Source: Nemertoderma westbladi
Taxonomy: Eukaryota > Xenacoelomorpha > Nemertodermatida > Nemertodermatidae
Assembly (NCBI GenBank): GCA_032718475.1
Contig: JAUCBJ010000892.1
Coordinates: 1 to 50,231, forward strand
Direction of reading: 5' to 3'
DNA: 50,231 bases
Positions 21,289 through 33,449 of the stretch are shown here, one piece after another; the stretch's first letter is position 1, and every line of letters begins with the position of its first letter. A program made the position numbers and the translations under genes. Under the pieces are notes generated by a model that had not been told where the DNA came from, made no database searches, and saw only the letters and a program-made list of their open reading frames with translations.

Positions 21289-21478
21289 CTTGATAGAAGG
21301 CACATCCCGCACCCTCCTGCTGCCTCACACGTGGATCAATAAGTTCCTTACAACGTTCATTTTTATTGCTGTTACTGGATACCTCTGGGTGGATACACGA
21401 GTGCTCTCTGCTAGATAGCACACACATCCTAGCATCATGGTATTGAGTCTTCCTTAACTCCTTAGAGATTTGAGATAC
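21289..21478 (-). CDS. BRIP1/FANCJ-type helicase, preceding isolated exon (Fe-S cysteines)
   Basis: A 190-bp exon, acceptor ATTACAG and donor G|gtatga. It encodes VSQISKELRKTQYHDAR, then MCVLSSREHSCIHPEV, then NKNERCKELIDPR and GAGCAFYQ. The ELR-T-Y and VLSSREHSCIHPEV block and the spaced cysteines (C-IHPEV, C-ELID, GC-FY) are the Fe-S cluster region of FANCJ/RTEL1-type helicases, nearest BRIP1. Phase 1 at its end fits the exon at 18411-18628 exactly. The 2.66-kb intron between them holds LINE A. No upstream exon (walker A, or GTRTHKQ) was found to the right. Confidence 0.87.
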
Positions 21479-21970
21479 CTGTAATATATTAATAGACTAC
21501 TATTTAAAGGACTCATATAATTTTGAGTAAGTGGGAAATGTTTCCAAAAACCTTGGGTGAATGATATTGACCATAACAGCCTAGAAAGTTAACCCAGAGT
21601 GGGTATGATATGATACAGTATGTTCAATAGATCGAAGTATAGGTTTTACGAAAAGTACAAAGGTTTTATTTTCAGTCAACGTAAAATACGCCGTGAAATC
21701 ATGCTGAGGTAGGCCTAACATTAAGTCATTAATCACATATGAAGACAGCACAATATAAATAAGTCGTTACCGGTACCGTACCACGGACGGGACCCGGGAC
21801 CGGTGTCACTCATACTGTCGCATGCCTACACCTACTGGAGGCCGCAGACACCACACGCTACATAGGCTGATATCGGTACCGTTATGGTATAATATACAAT
21901 TTATAATTAATAAAACAACATAAAGTACCTGTATTTTTCACTTTCATATTTCGTTTCAAATTTCACTCAC
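21479..21970. other. Non-coding DNA upstream of the BRIP1-type exon
   Basis: A patch rich in ACCGGT/GGTACC/AGGCCT words lies at about 21765-21890. No exon is seen. Confidence 0.4.
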
Positions 21971-22890
21971 TCCCTTACACCATGTCCCAGAATATAGTGT
22001 CGTAATTGAGTGACCCCCCCCCCCCCCCCCCCCTAATTTTTTTACAAATCGTAATGAGATTGCATGAAATTTGAAACAGAGATATTTTCACATCCCGACC
22101 ACTGACTGGGTGAGTCAGAATTTTTATTTGCTTTTAATCTTTAGCTACAAGCGTTTAAAAAAAGTGTCTCCAGCGATATTACACCAGTTACACCGCTGTT
22201 ATTCTTCAACCTTATAGTGATTTGTTGGTACTGATAGAAAGCTGACCGTACGAGGATTCCTAATATGTAACACAATTTGAATTTCGTTGAAAAATAGCGG
22301 AGATAAGGGCGTTCAAATTTTGCATGGTTTTGCATTATAATCTGGAATATTTTGTTTATCCAACTGTCCCAATACGTAGCTGGGCAACAATCTTTAATTT
22401 CATTTTAATAATTTCAATTTTAATTTTAATATCTTTAATCATACTATTAAGTAGCTATTCATACATTTAGAAAATGTTCCAGAACATGGTTTATTTATTA
22501 AATATAATATAATAACCTCGCGCCGGTGCAAAACCATGGAACATTTGAACGCTCATATCTCAGCTATTTTTCAACGAAATTCAAATTGTGTTACATATTT
22601 AGAATCCTTGCATGACCAGCTTTCCATTGGTACCAACAAACAGCTATAAGGTAGAAGAATAACTGCGGTGTAACTGGTGTAATATCGCTGGAGACTCTTT
22701 TTTTAAACGCTTGTAGCTAAAGATTGAAAGCAAAAATAAAAATTCTGGCTCACCCAGTCAGTGGTCGGGAGGTGAAACTATCTGTGTCAAATTTCATGCA
22801 ATCTCATTAAGATTTGTAGAAAAATTAGGGGGGGGGGGGGGGTGTCACTGAATTACGACACTATATTCCGGGACATGGTGTACGCTCGTT
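21971..22890. mobile_element. Foldback element with arms of about 350 bp and terminal poly-C/poly-G tracts
   Basis: The left arm (about 21977-22335) and the right arm (about 22540-22885) are inverted copies. They share TACACCATGTCCC at the tip, a tract of about 20 C (22013-22033) mirrored by about 16 G (22828), and the block TTTAGCTACAAGCGTTTAAA. The centre contains a TGTTCCAGAACA-type palindrome. TA dinucleotides flank the CACCATGTCC tips, which would suit a mariner-type target, but this is uncertain. A third, single arm lies at 27055-27420. Confidence 0.75.
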
Positions 22891-22950
22891 TGTGGAAATA
22901 TTACCACTCAAGGCGGCATTAAATACACTGCTACTTTATTTATATCTAAA

Positions 22951-25900
22951 ATGCATGAACGCCGAGGCGAACAACTTGAAAATCCACCGAAAGCATTTCA
23001 CCTAACATGTAATCAGGAAGACCGTGACACAGTGATGGATCCCGAGGTCTGGCAAGAGGGCATAGTCATACGCAATTACCGTTTGAACGATGAGGAACGA
23101 GCAGCCCTTAACTTACGACCACGACGCAGAAATAACCATTGGGGCGTTTGACTTGATGCCAATATAATTCCAACACCCCCTCCAGTAACCCCAATTGTCT
23201 CAACCCCAATTGTCCCAACACCCACTCCAGCAACCCCAATTGTCCCAACACCACCTCCAGTAACCCCTATTGCCCCAACACCGTCTCCAGTAACCCTTAA
23301 TGCCCCAAACCGCCCTCCAGTAACCCAAACACGTCTACCAGCAACCACAATTGCATCAACACGACCCCCTCCTAACCAAACTGCGCGTACTACAATGTGC
23401 ATTGGTTGCTTGAAGCCGTATCGCTACTTGGCCAGTCTGGAAAAGCACCAGAAAGTCTGTTTACGTTTCCAGTCCGCTTCAAATCTGTTACTGTTTAGCG
23501 AACTCCCTTTCTGTGACGAATCCAATATTAAATTTTCAAACAATAGCTCTGGTTACTACACATTAGTTGCATGGAATGTGGAAGGTGCGCGCTCTACGAT
23601 CGACACAACGATGGATGACACCTTCATAGACACTGATATCCTTCTCCTTTATGAAACGTTTACGACAGACTTGGTCATCCCAGGCTTCTCATGTCACAAT
23701 GTGTCTTGTGAGAAACGCGATTTAGGGCGCCCTTACGGTGGTATCACTATTGCCATTAATATGAAAACCGCAATGCGTCAGGAGCCCATTCATAAAAGCT
23801 CAACAGCTTTAGCACTACTAACAAGTAACTTTGTGATAATATCTGCCTATTATCCCCCATCAACTGATGTCTCTGATATATTACTCGAGCTCACCACTAT
23901 AATTGTAACTGCACGGGCAAAGTGCACTCTTACCATACTGCTAACAGGTGATTTTAACTGCCGTTTAGATGGCCCTCATGATCGTGGAGACACACTATGC
24001 AGTGGCCTACTTGGTGCAGGACTGAACTGCATTAACGACCACTCAATCCCTACATATTACTCCTGGAATGGTCAGAGCGTAATCGGCCTCGTTTTTGTCG
24101 ACCACCTATTGGCTGATAAGGACTCAGTAAGTATCCGCCCAACTACAAACACTAAACACCAGCGCGTTTATATAAAATATGAAACACGTTGTGGGGTCTT
24201 CGAGCAGCACGTGTTCAAATGTTCAATGACTGAGCAGCGACTAATTAACAAATTTATGAGAGATTCATTGACCAGCTACCGACAGACCAATATTGTGACA
24301 TATATTTTAGTTTAATGTTTGATTCAATTAGAGGCACAAATTAAAAAGGCTACAAATATATAGGGGTGAATAATTAAATTAGTCACCCATTTAGGCCTAA
24401 AAGGTAGCCAAATATAAGTTGCAATCTATATAAATTTTTAAATTCAGTAGTGTGGGTGTGTTGTGTATTGATTCCGTAGATTTCATGTTGAAATAGCGTT
24501 CATTAATTTAATTTCTATTTAATGATTCATGCATACTATTATACACATTAAATTAGTTCGCGTGTGTTAAGTGTGTAAGATTTGATTGTTTCGTCACGAA
24601 CCCATTAGGGCACAGAAACTGACGGATTCTTCGCGAATTTCGCAAACGTCGCAAACTTCGGGAATTTGTTCTACAATTTTGACTCCTTAAGCAAAAGGGT
24701 CCCGAATGAGTTTTTTAACCTTTATTTTTTGTGATTTTGAGTGCTTTTTTTATACTAGTGAATATTACGCTGATGGCTCGCCATACGTGTCTCGCCCCAC
24801 AACAAGCCCCATCAACTATAGGAAAGAGCGCTGTAAAGCAATCAAGAGGCTTGATGTAGACAAATTAGGCCACATTCTAACGACAGGTGATTTTCAATCT
24901 GCTATAGCCAATGGAGTAGACGATGTCTGTTCTTACATAACTAATGCTATTACAAATTCTTCGTTATCTAGTAAGCCGAGAAATTCCAAACCTTGGTTCA
25001 ATCAAGAATGCTATCTGGCTAAACACGAACTCATATCAAGTTTTCAGTTAATGAAACGGGCGCCAACACCCCTAAACAAGCAAATATATTCGGAGTTAAC
25101 TCGTTCATATAAGAAGCTGATGCATACTGACAAACAGAAATTTTGGAACATTCTGAAGACCGGCGACCAAGTCAAACCAGTTGCTCAACAAGTGTCAGAA
25201 CAATCTTGGTTCACACATAGAGTTGCTTTCAACCAAACACTCACCCCAACTACCGCCAATTCCAGATCAACCAAATGATATACTAGATAAACAAATAGAG
25301 CCATCGGAAATAACGGTCGCTGTCAATAATGCCAAGCTCCACAAAGCAACGGGGCCAGATGGCGTGTCGAACGAGGCGCTAAAATCCGGTTTCGGTCATC
25401 TTCTTCCGTTCCTTCTGAGTCTGTTGTCCCTCTGTCTCACACTGGGAGTTTGCCCAATATCCTGGTTGACATCATATCTGATACCACTGTATAAAGGAAA
25501 AGGCAAAAAGACATCCCCTGACAGATATCGTGGCATAGCACTCCTTTCGTGTCTACTAAAACTATACACCGCTATTCTGTTTGAACGTCTGTACGTGTTT
25601 GCCGAGATCAGTGGCATCCTTCCTGCTGCTCAATACGGCTTCCGTCGAGGACTCTCAACGGTGATGGCTGTCAAGAACCTATATGGTATAATAAATATAG
25701 CTCTTCAGTCGGCCGGAGGCCATACATATTGTGTTTTCGTCGACTTCACTAAGGCGTTCGACTCCATCAACAGAGAAACTCTTTGTCAGCGTCTAGTAAT
25801 ACATGGCATCAGTCGAAAATTTATCACTGCTATATGGGCACTAATCGCAGTTAATTATGTATGTATTTGTATTGGACCCAATCACACAATCGGTCGGAGT

Positions 25901-26783
25901 AGTGCAAGGTGACAAGCTCTCTCCCCTTTTATTCAGCTTGTTCGTTGCAGACCTCCCATCTATCCTCATGGCCGCATGCTGCATCGTCATAATGTACGCT
26001 GATGATCTCGTCATAGTCGGCGATTCGATCGCAGTCACCCAGGACGCACTGGACAGATTATCAGAATATTGTCGGGTCAATGACCTGAAGGTCAATATAA
26101 AGAAAACTAAGGCAGTCAAATTCCGCAGAGGTGGCCGATTAGCTTCTGGTGATAAATTCTATTATAATGGCACTTTAATGGAGTTTCAAAATACGTTCAA
26201 CTACTTAGGCGTAGTGCTAGCAACAAAAAATGGTCCCACAGCTCACTTCCAGCACTTATACAAAAAGGGCGTGGCCTGCTCTATTCGTATTGCAACTAAG
26301 GTAAATCTACATCATATATCGTTAGCCACGGCAAAACGTTTGTGGGCAACTGTAATCTACCCGTCGACAACATACGGATGTACTATTTTTACGTCTAATG
26401 AAAACGTTCCGCGGCTGGAACACATCCATCGAGTGCGAGCATTTTACTACAAACTTTGGTGCGGCATCAGTAAATACTCGTCGTCAACTGCAATCCTTAA
26501 CGCAATAGACAACTGCGATGACGCGGAAATAAATCTCGTGGACCTAACCGGTTTTCGTCGCCGCGCGGCAGCCCAGTTAATGGCGAACGGCTGCCACCAT
26601 CGGATTTGTAAAATTTCGAACTGCTGGAGACCCACTGATCAATGTGTTTGCTGGTTGTGCAATAATAGTGCCACATCTACCGCCCACTACCTGCAATGCA
26701 CAGGAATGCCAGCCAACCTGTCTACATTAAGATGCGCGCTGTATCTGATGAGCGTAGACCAACCACTTCCCCATCAACCGTGA
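22951..26783 (+). pseudogene. LINE family B (APE-type non-LTR element), decayed
   Basis: One frame runs from 22951 to 24315 with a single in-frame TGA (23149-23151): a basic N-terminus, a Pro/Thr-rich tandem region (about 23167-23390, PTPPPVTPIV-like), a CX2CX12HX3C finger at 23395, then an endonuclease (AWNVEGARS, LTGDFNCR, DHLLAD). A stretch of about 430 bp of non-coding DNA (24316-24745) interrupts it. The frame resumes (24746-25278), shifts near 25200 into the reverse transcriptase (ATGPDGVSNEALK, RYRGIALLS, CVFVDFTKAFDS), and shifts again near 25860 (VVQGDKLSPLLF, MYADDLVI, about 25997). It ends with a CX2CX8HX3C knuckle (about 26653). The YADD catalytic site is intact. The insertion, two frameshifts and a stop make it a pseudogene. 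Placement in a named clade was not possible by eye. Confidence 0.88.
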
Positions 26784-27054
26784 CTTATTTTATTATAGTT
26801 TAGTAACAGTATTTTAATATTTATATTATATTATTATTATTTATTTTACGAAAATTTGTGCTTCAATTAATTAATTTTACTAAGCTCCATATGTTGGAAT
26901 AAAGAAGTCAATGGTCAAATGCAAGAATAGCCCGATTTGATTAAATGAAACCATACGCCTCGGTGAGTCATTAAAAATAATGTTTCATTATTTTACAACA
27001 AGCAAACGAAATTTATTAAGTAACTGTGCTCTTATAGCTACCAATTAATAATAT
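26784..27054. other. AT-rich tail region after LINE B
   Basis: A TTATTATT-rich stretch and no gene. It may include the LINE 3' UTR. Confidence 0.35.
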
Positions 27055-27420
27055 ACACCATGTTCTGGAGACTTTATTCAGGTATCTGCCCCACCCCCCA
27101 AAAAATTTATTTTTTATTCAAATATTAATGAGATTGCAGCCAGAATTTATATTTTCGCTTTCATTCTTTAGCTAGAAGCGTTTGAAAAAGGTGTCCCCGT
27201 TGACATTGCACCAGTTATACGTTATTCTTCAACCTTATAGTGATTTGTTGGTGCTGATAGAAAGCTGGTAAGGATTATAAATATATAACACATCTGAGCT
27301 TCCTTGAAAGATAGCTGAGATATAAGCGTTCAAAGTTACATGGTTTTGCATCGGAGGTGCGAGGCTGTTTTATTCTATTTAATAAATACACCACATTCTG
27401 GAACATTTTGTTTATCCCGT
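27055..27420 (+). repeat. Single arm of the foldback family at 21971-22890
   Basis: It shares TACACCATGTTCTGG, the block TTTAGCTAGAAGCGTTTGAA, TTCAACCTTATAGTGATTTG and TTCTGGAACATTTTGTTTAT with the left arm of that element, at roughly 80 per cent identity by eye. It lies on the other side of LINE B. Confidence 0.65.
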
Positions 27421-29800
27421 GTATCTGGGAAACAATGTAATACCTATTTAATCATACTATTACGTAACATAAACAAATTAAAATTAATAAACACCCTTAA
27501 CATATGTAACTCCATTGTACTGCTTGTCCATGTATCTACTTGTATGTTATATAGCATTAGGGGGGGGGGGGGGGGGGGTGGTAGGTATGCCCCCCCCCCC
27601 TTGCTCAATTTTTCAAATTGTTGTTTCTTCATTTGTTTCTTCACTGTTTTTCCGTATGTCGGTCTGTCCGTCAAATTGTAAGAAAGACAGAAGACCGACA
27701 GACAGACTAGATTCATTAAAACAATAAACACTAAACATTAAAACTGACATCGGAAATGGAATCAGCGACCCCAAAAACCCCCATAATATAGTTTTAGCTC
27801 GTTGGTGTGCATCCTTTGTGCCAGAAATAATTAACCAACCAGAACACAGATAGCCAGTTTTGGCGGGACGGTTTAAACTTTGAAGGTCATTTTCTCGGAA
27901 TGACATTTTTCATCTTCAAATTACTACTCCTACGTCATTTTTCAACCAATTTTCTTCGTTTTTGGCTCATTCAAACAAGCTTGGGAAGCTATTTAAAAGT
28001 TATCTAATGGAAATTTGATAAATATTACCATTTTGTGTAATTAGCCAATTTTAATTAAAAATATGATAATTAATAGACAGAAATTAATTAAATTAATTAC
28101 TTAAAATAGAAAAGGCTAATTAAAAATTCTATAAGATAACTTTTGTAGAATCGATGACGCTGAGTCTAAAAACGTTGGTTTCATGAAATTTCGACTAAGA
28201 TTGAGGGACTAGTAGCATTTTGACTGAAATCTTTAATTCCGCCTCCAGCCGCTAGGGGGAGCCTATAAATTTTCCAATATAGGATTTTTGGCCTTCCATA
28301 CAGTGGTTGGCCATGACGAAATAGCAATATTATCATTTAACACTAATTGACAGTCGATCGATTAAAAAAGGTTCATCGGGGGTATATCCCAACCCCCGTG
28401 TACTGCGTGTCCATGTAACTGCTTGTATGTTAAAGCCTTAATTAAACAATAAGGATGTAAATGTGGCACAGGATATTCAAAATAATATTTCAATATCGAT
28501 TTGATATTTCGATATTTCAATATTTCGATATCGATTCCACCTGTTGGTTGACTTGTTAATTATAGGCATACGGCTATTTAATGTAATTAAATTTATTACA
28601 AATAAATAATTATTCAACATGATTCTAATAGATCTGCAATATATACAATACATATTTAACATCCTGATCAGTTTAATCTGCTCCGACGTCATCAGGACGT
28701 AGCATGTGTTCCAAGTACTTTATAAAACTCATATAAAAAAATGTATCTTAGCTCTATTCTTAGGACATATATATTAATCAATCGTTTTCAATCGTTTTCA
28801 ATCCATTATTTTCATTTTCACAACCTAATAATGATTCGTTAATCAGATCCTCCACAGAAATTATGGGAAACTATACCATACAATAAACGGTATTTATTAA
28901 TTGAGTGTAAAAACAGCGGTATAATCTGCATACTACTGGTTGTTTTAACTAACATATATACTAACTAACTAACTAATAACTAACTTAAATCTAATAGATG
29001 CGAACTTTTTGTCCATCCAAAATCTAAAAATATGAATGAAAACGTCTGACATTTATTCCTTTGCTGGTAGATTTAAATATTCTGAATCTTACTGAAAAAA
29101 ATTCACAAGAATTAATTTTTTGAAAGAATAAAAATTAAAAAAATCTATCAATTTTGAAATAATAGTAAAGTTTATAATTTCCTTTTAATCGTCATCGCTT
29201 ATTTGTATGCGTTTTCCGTTGGAAGAAATCATTGGCTTACAATGAATGGCAGTTTTAGGCATCTACATAAGCACAAAAAAAACGAATGAAAAAAAACAAG
29301 TAACCTGCACTTTTCAATTTGAGCCAAAAAAATTTATATTGACTCAATATAACATGCTATAAATTCACATTTTTGGGTTTTCTAGGGCGCTGATTATATT
29401 GGAATATATTTCAAATGGTTGTTCATTTCTAGTCGTTTTTAACGCGTAAAAATTTGTTGCAAGCACCAAATTTTGCATACATCACCAAAAAAACCACATT
29501 TACAAACACCACCGAAAAATTTTGCTGAGTTTGAAATATCAAATGAAATGTTGATTTATTTCATTGAATTCAGAACCCTCAAAACCTTTTGATGAAAATT
29601 TTCAAAATTTATAAAACATCTTTAAAAATTGATGAAAATTTCAAAATATGGTGCTTGCACCAACATTGGACACACGACGAAACAAAATAAGATTCAAATT
29701 TCTACCTCATTTTATATGTATGTATTTTATTTGTATGTATACTTGCAATGGTTACAAAAATAGTACAGAAAGTAGGGTTCATTTAACAACATTGAAATTT
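27421..29800. other. AT-rich non-coding DNA with G/C tracts and simple repeats
   Basis: G tract of about 18 at 27560 followed by C tract of about 10 at 27591, a TCGATATTTC-type simple repeat at about 28485-28540, and a 35-bp direct repeat (TGTCCATGTA core, near 27520 and 28410). No gene is supported. Confidence 0.45.
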
Positions 29801-29965
29801 TGTTTAATGACATGTGATATATCAGCAACAACAATGATACAGGACACGTAATCTACGAAATTGACATTGTGTTTATTTACATGGTGTACATCATCAACAC
29901 ACAAGATAAGTCATCAACAACATTATTACATTGTGTTTACTAACACTAATGACACGAGGCAATTT
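29800..29965. repeat. Degenerate minisatellite (CATCATCAACAACAT type)
   Basis: Repeated TACATCATCAACA and ATTGTGTTTA words at a period of about 60 bp. The same unit type recurs at 33450-33720. Confidence 0.5.
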
Positions 29966-30249
29966 CTCCTACCATCCATCCATCCTACGACAATATCGTA
30001 GGATGTAGATTAAACCCTATTTGGCTCGGGGGTGGGTCATTTTAGAAATTATTTTGCAATTAATCTCGTGACTTTTCCTAAATGTAATAGGCTATCTAAA
30101 AGAGCAAACGCCATTTACTGGCTATGTTAGTTTCCGTGCTGCGGTCCCTTTTTGGCACCCATCTCCAGTATCTTTCTTGCTAAAATATTCAAAAGTTTTT
30201 ATGGCTCACTAAAATAAATTTATTTGGAGTAAATAGCGGTTTTCTAGAT

Positions 30250-31160
30250 GTGATCACGATTACAGAACTCAAATATAACATTCGAGAAAATATTTGACAA
30301 GCAGTGCAAATATGATAATGAAAAATCACCACCAAATCAAATTGATTTTATGACCATAGGAGTTTTTTAGGATGCTCATCACGAAAATGACACTGAAAAA
30401 TATCGTACATTGTTGATTAGGGCATTTTTGCATATTTGTCAATGCGCGGCACAAAAAATACAAGTGCACAAATTTGATAATAAAATTGATTACCAAATCA
30501 ACCTGATTTTAAGACATGGTTTTTCTGGGACGCAGATCACTTTCAAAAATATCGCATTATCCAATCAAATTCGATTTTTGCCGTCAGAAATGTTATGCTA
30601 CTTGTATTTTTCGTCCCACCAGACAAGCACCAAAGGCGATAGGTGCGTTATCACGAATGAGTTTTAACGAGTTGTATCCTTGAAAACCAGTATAGATAGC
30701 TTCAGAATTACCAAACCAACTTTTGCTACTAACTTTTGTAATTTTTTGGTACTTTCGTTCTGGGGCACCAGAAAGGCACCTAAATTGCATTTATCAGAAA
30801 TATTTACAAATAGTTTCATCGTGATCACCGACCTCGAAAACCCTTCGTTCAGAATTATCAAACCAAATACAAATTTTTTTAGTTTGACATTTTTTTACAC
30901 TCCTCCTTTTCGTCCTGCGGGACCAAAATAGCACCAAAAATTATGGTTGCCTTGCAAGAAAATATTTTAACAAGTTTAATCGTGTTCAGCGACCTCGAAA
31001 ACACTTATACCATCAAAATTGTAATCTTTGAGCCAAGATCTAAAGAATTTCTATTTCGTTGTAAAATAGCCCGGGCCAGATAGGGTTAATTTGACACTTT
31101 TTTTTAACTTCACTTTTTTGTCCTGGGGGACCAAAATAGCACCAAAAAATAGCAAAAATA
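30250..31160. repeat. Degenerate tandem repeat, period roughly 160-210 bp
   Basis: Related blocks recur near 30605, 30760, 30915 and 31125, each with a GTCCTGGGGGACCAAAATAG-like word followed by CACCAAA. GACCTCGAAAAC recurs near 30830 and 30992. Copies are strongly diverged and no coding frame runs through. Confidence 0.5.
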
Positions 31161-31296
31161 ATACGGCTGTGTCATAAAGTTAAGCCCTAAGTCAAAAATT
31201 ATAATTGTTCAGGAGAGCCTATATAAACATAAAGATATCTAGGGCCTTTCCGCAGTAAAACATTGCCGAATAGGATTATTGGATTTCACTTTACTA

Positions 31297-33151
31297 TTAC
31301 TACTAGTAGGATCGGCATGCTGCATTGCAGCTGCATTTTTAAGAATGCCGTGCCGGCTTGTCGACAAAATTGCGCCGCCACAACTCCCTATCAGTATCAC
31401 CCATGACATTTGCTAGATCATCCGCATCTTCAAGGCCAGTGTCCTTTAAGATGCGTCTCAAGAAAGTCATGGGCTGTCCACCATGCTTATTCACTCCATG
31501 GGGCTGCCAAAGCACAAGATTATGCACTGGCTGGTCCTCACGGCGAAAGCAATGTCCTGCAAAGCGGAGGCGACTTTGTTCTAGTGTCAAGCTTGGGGGA
31601 ACCAATGAGACACACACCTCCAATTTTATATAGTGTCTGGTTGGAGCTGTGTGTGCATTGTACTTGACACAATGAACCCGGCGTAGCATTCTTGTGGATG
31701 TGCCATCCAGAGATTTGGTGTCCTTAGCAGTTAGAGCCCAGCATGGACTCCCATAGAGGATTACTGGAACTACTGCTGCTCTAAATAATCGGACCTTAAG
31801 TTTCCGATTAATTCTCTGTGACTTCCAAATCCTGGAAAGCCTACTTAAGGCTGCCCATGCCTTTCCCTTACGTATTCGAAGGTCCTCACCTGACTTCGGG
31901 ATCCATGATCCAAAATCCCAGGTAACAGAAGTCACCCACATGCTCAAGCATACCATCCTTTGAGCTTATGCTCATCCGGTCAGAAACTTGCTGAGGACTT
32001 TCAAAGTTAACTGTCAAAATTTTGGTCTTTTTGGAGTTAATAAAAAGACCAACACTAGAAGCAGCCTGTTCTAATGAGCTGAGGAGCCGTTGGGCTCCAT
32101 CAAGGGATTCTGAGAGTATCTCATTCTGGGATTTGGGTTGCCGTATATTTTCGCTCTGTTTTCTGTGTTCGCCTTTAGATGTCGCGTTTACAAGTAGAAG
32201 CGTTCTAGGTGGTGGGGCTGATTGTTTAATTTTATTTGCGACACATTTAGAATGCAATAACATGCATTTAAGAATAAAAAATTCTAAACTGAAAATTGTA
32301 TAGGTTTAAAATCTCTGAAATGACTATATCTCCCTTTCATAGAGTAGTACTAGAGGAGGGCCTAGCGGCCCGTAACAGCGTAAAGCAAGGGTTATCCAAA
32401 ACTGATTGCAATTTAATGGCATGTTATCAATCAATTAATTGCAATTGGAAATTATATCAATCATTTTAATTGCAATTAAAGTCTTGAACCAATCAATTAA
32501 TTTACAAAATTTACAAAAAACCAACACTAGAAGCAGCCTGTTCTAATGAGCTGAGGAGCCGTTGGGCTCCATCTAGGGATTCTGAGAGTACTCATAAGCC
32601 ATCAGCAAAGTCTATATCAGGTAGGTACTTGGCAGGATTTCCTCGACTTCTGGAGCCAGTAGGTGGAGTTATCATCACCCCATCATCATTATGATGATCT
32701 AAGGACATACGTAGAACATAGTCAACCACAATTATGAACAAGAATGGCGCAAGTGTGTCTCCTTGGAGGACTCCCCATAAAACTTCAAATGGTTCTGTGT
32801 CACCATCAACAGTAGACACAAATGTTGTCGAACCATCGTATACTGATCTGATTGCTGCAATAATTTCATCAGGAATCCCATATAATGAAATTATGCTGAA
32901 CATACGTGAGCGAGAGACTGAATCAAAGGCCTTGACGAAGTCAACAAAGATAACAACAGCCAGATGCCTGTCTTTCTTTTTTGATAACTCTTCAATGCTA
33001 AGTGCCAAAATGGGCTCCAAGGTCCCACGACCTTTACGGAACCCATTCTGATTTCCACAGAGCAGTCTCTCAATGGCATCCCTGATGCAATTTAATAGAA
33101 TTCTATTTGCAGCAATCGAGATCAATGAGACTTTCATCATGAGACTTGAGA
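31297..33151 (-). mobile_element. LINE family A, copy 2, interrupted by transporter-gene DNA
   Basis: Flanked by a 14-bp duplication with one mismatch (ATTTCACTTTACTA at 31283-31296; ATTTTACTTTACTA at 33152-33165). It is 5'-truncated. On the minus strand, 32592-33151 encodes reverse transcriptase (CGNQNGFRKGRGTLEP, FVDFVKAFDS, VLQGDTLAPFLF). The C-terminal domain lies at 31339-31956 (RLRFAGHCFRREDQPV, DTGLEDADDLANVMG) and the 3' end has a short TAG repeat. At 32119-32519 a 401-bp piece, mostly a copy of the 3' end of the transporter gene at 38652-39023, splits the element between 71-bp direct repeats. Frame breaks elsewhere confirm it is dead. It landed in a tandem repeat whose other unit is at about 33225-33310. 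Confidence 0.87.
32131..32510 (+). pseudogene. Duplicated 3' end of the SLC18B1-like transporter gene
   Basis: About 97 per cent identical by eye to 38652-39023: the last 22 codons, the stop, the AATAAA signal and about 230 bp of genomic DNA beyond it. Because it passes the poly(A) signal and has no poly(A), it was copied from DNA and not from mRNA. Confidence 0.88.
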
Positions 33152-33170
33152 ATTTTACTTTACTACGCAA

Positions 33171-33449
33171 TAAGCATCACTCCTCATTGGTTAAAATGTT
33201 AAAAAACTTAACATAGGGACTTATGCAGTAAAACATTCTCCGCTGGGATATAGGGCTTCATTTTACCACGCAATAATCATCACTTCCCATTGGTTAAAGT
33301 GTTCAAAACTTCACCAGCTGATAGAGCATGTCTTCTTAAAGTGTGGAATTGTATAAAAAGTAAAATCCGACAAAAATCTACTTAGGGCCTTAATGACACT
33401 TACTTAAGCTACGATATTATCATTGTGTAATTAACACAGGAGAACAATT
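33171..33449. repeat. Flanking tandem unit around LINE A copy 2
   Basis: GCAGTAAAACATT ... CGCAATAATCATCAC ... CATTGGTTAAAGTGTT at 33225-33310 matches the two halves that flank LINE A copy 2 (about 31252-31296 and 33166-33205), so the LINE entered one unit of a pre-existing repeat. Confidence 0.6.

Noticed and set aside
27340-27906. Overlapping ORFs around the G/C tracts near 27.5 kb
   Set aside because: Glycine and proline runs come from poly-G/poly-C. There is no family feature.
31886-32263. 125-aa minus-strand ORF
   Set aside because: It is a chimera of LINE A and antisense transporter 3' end, and not a gene.
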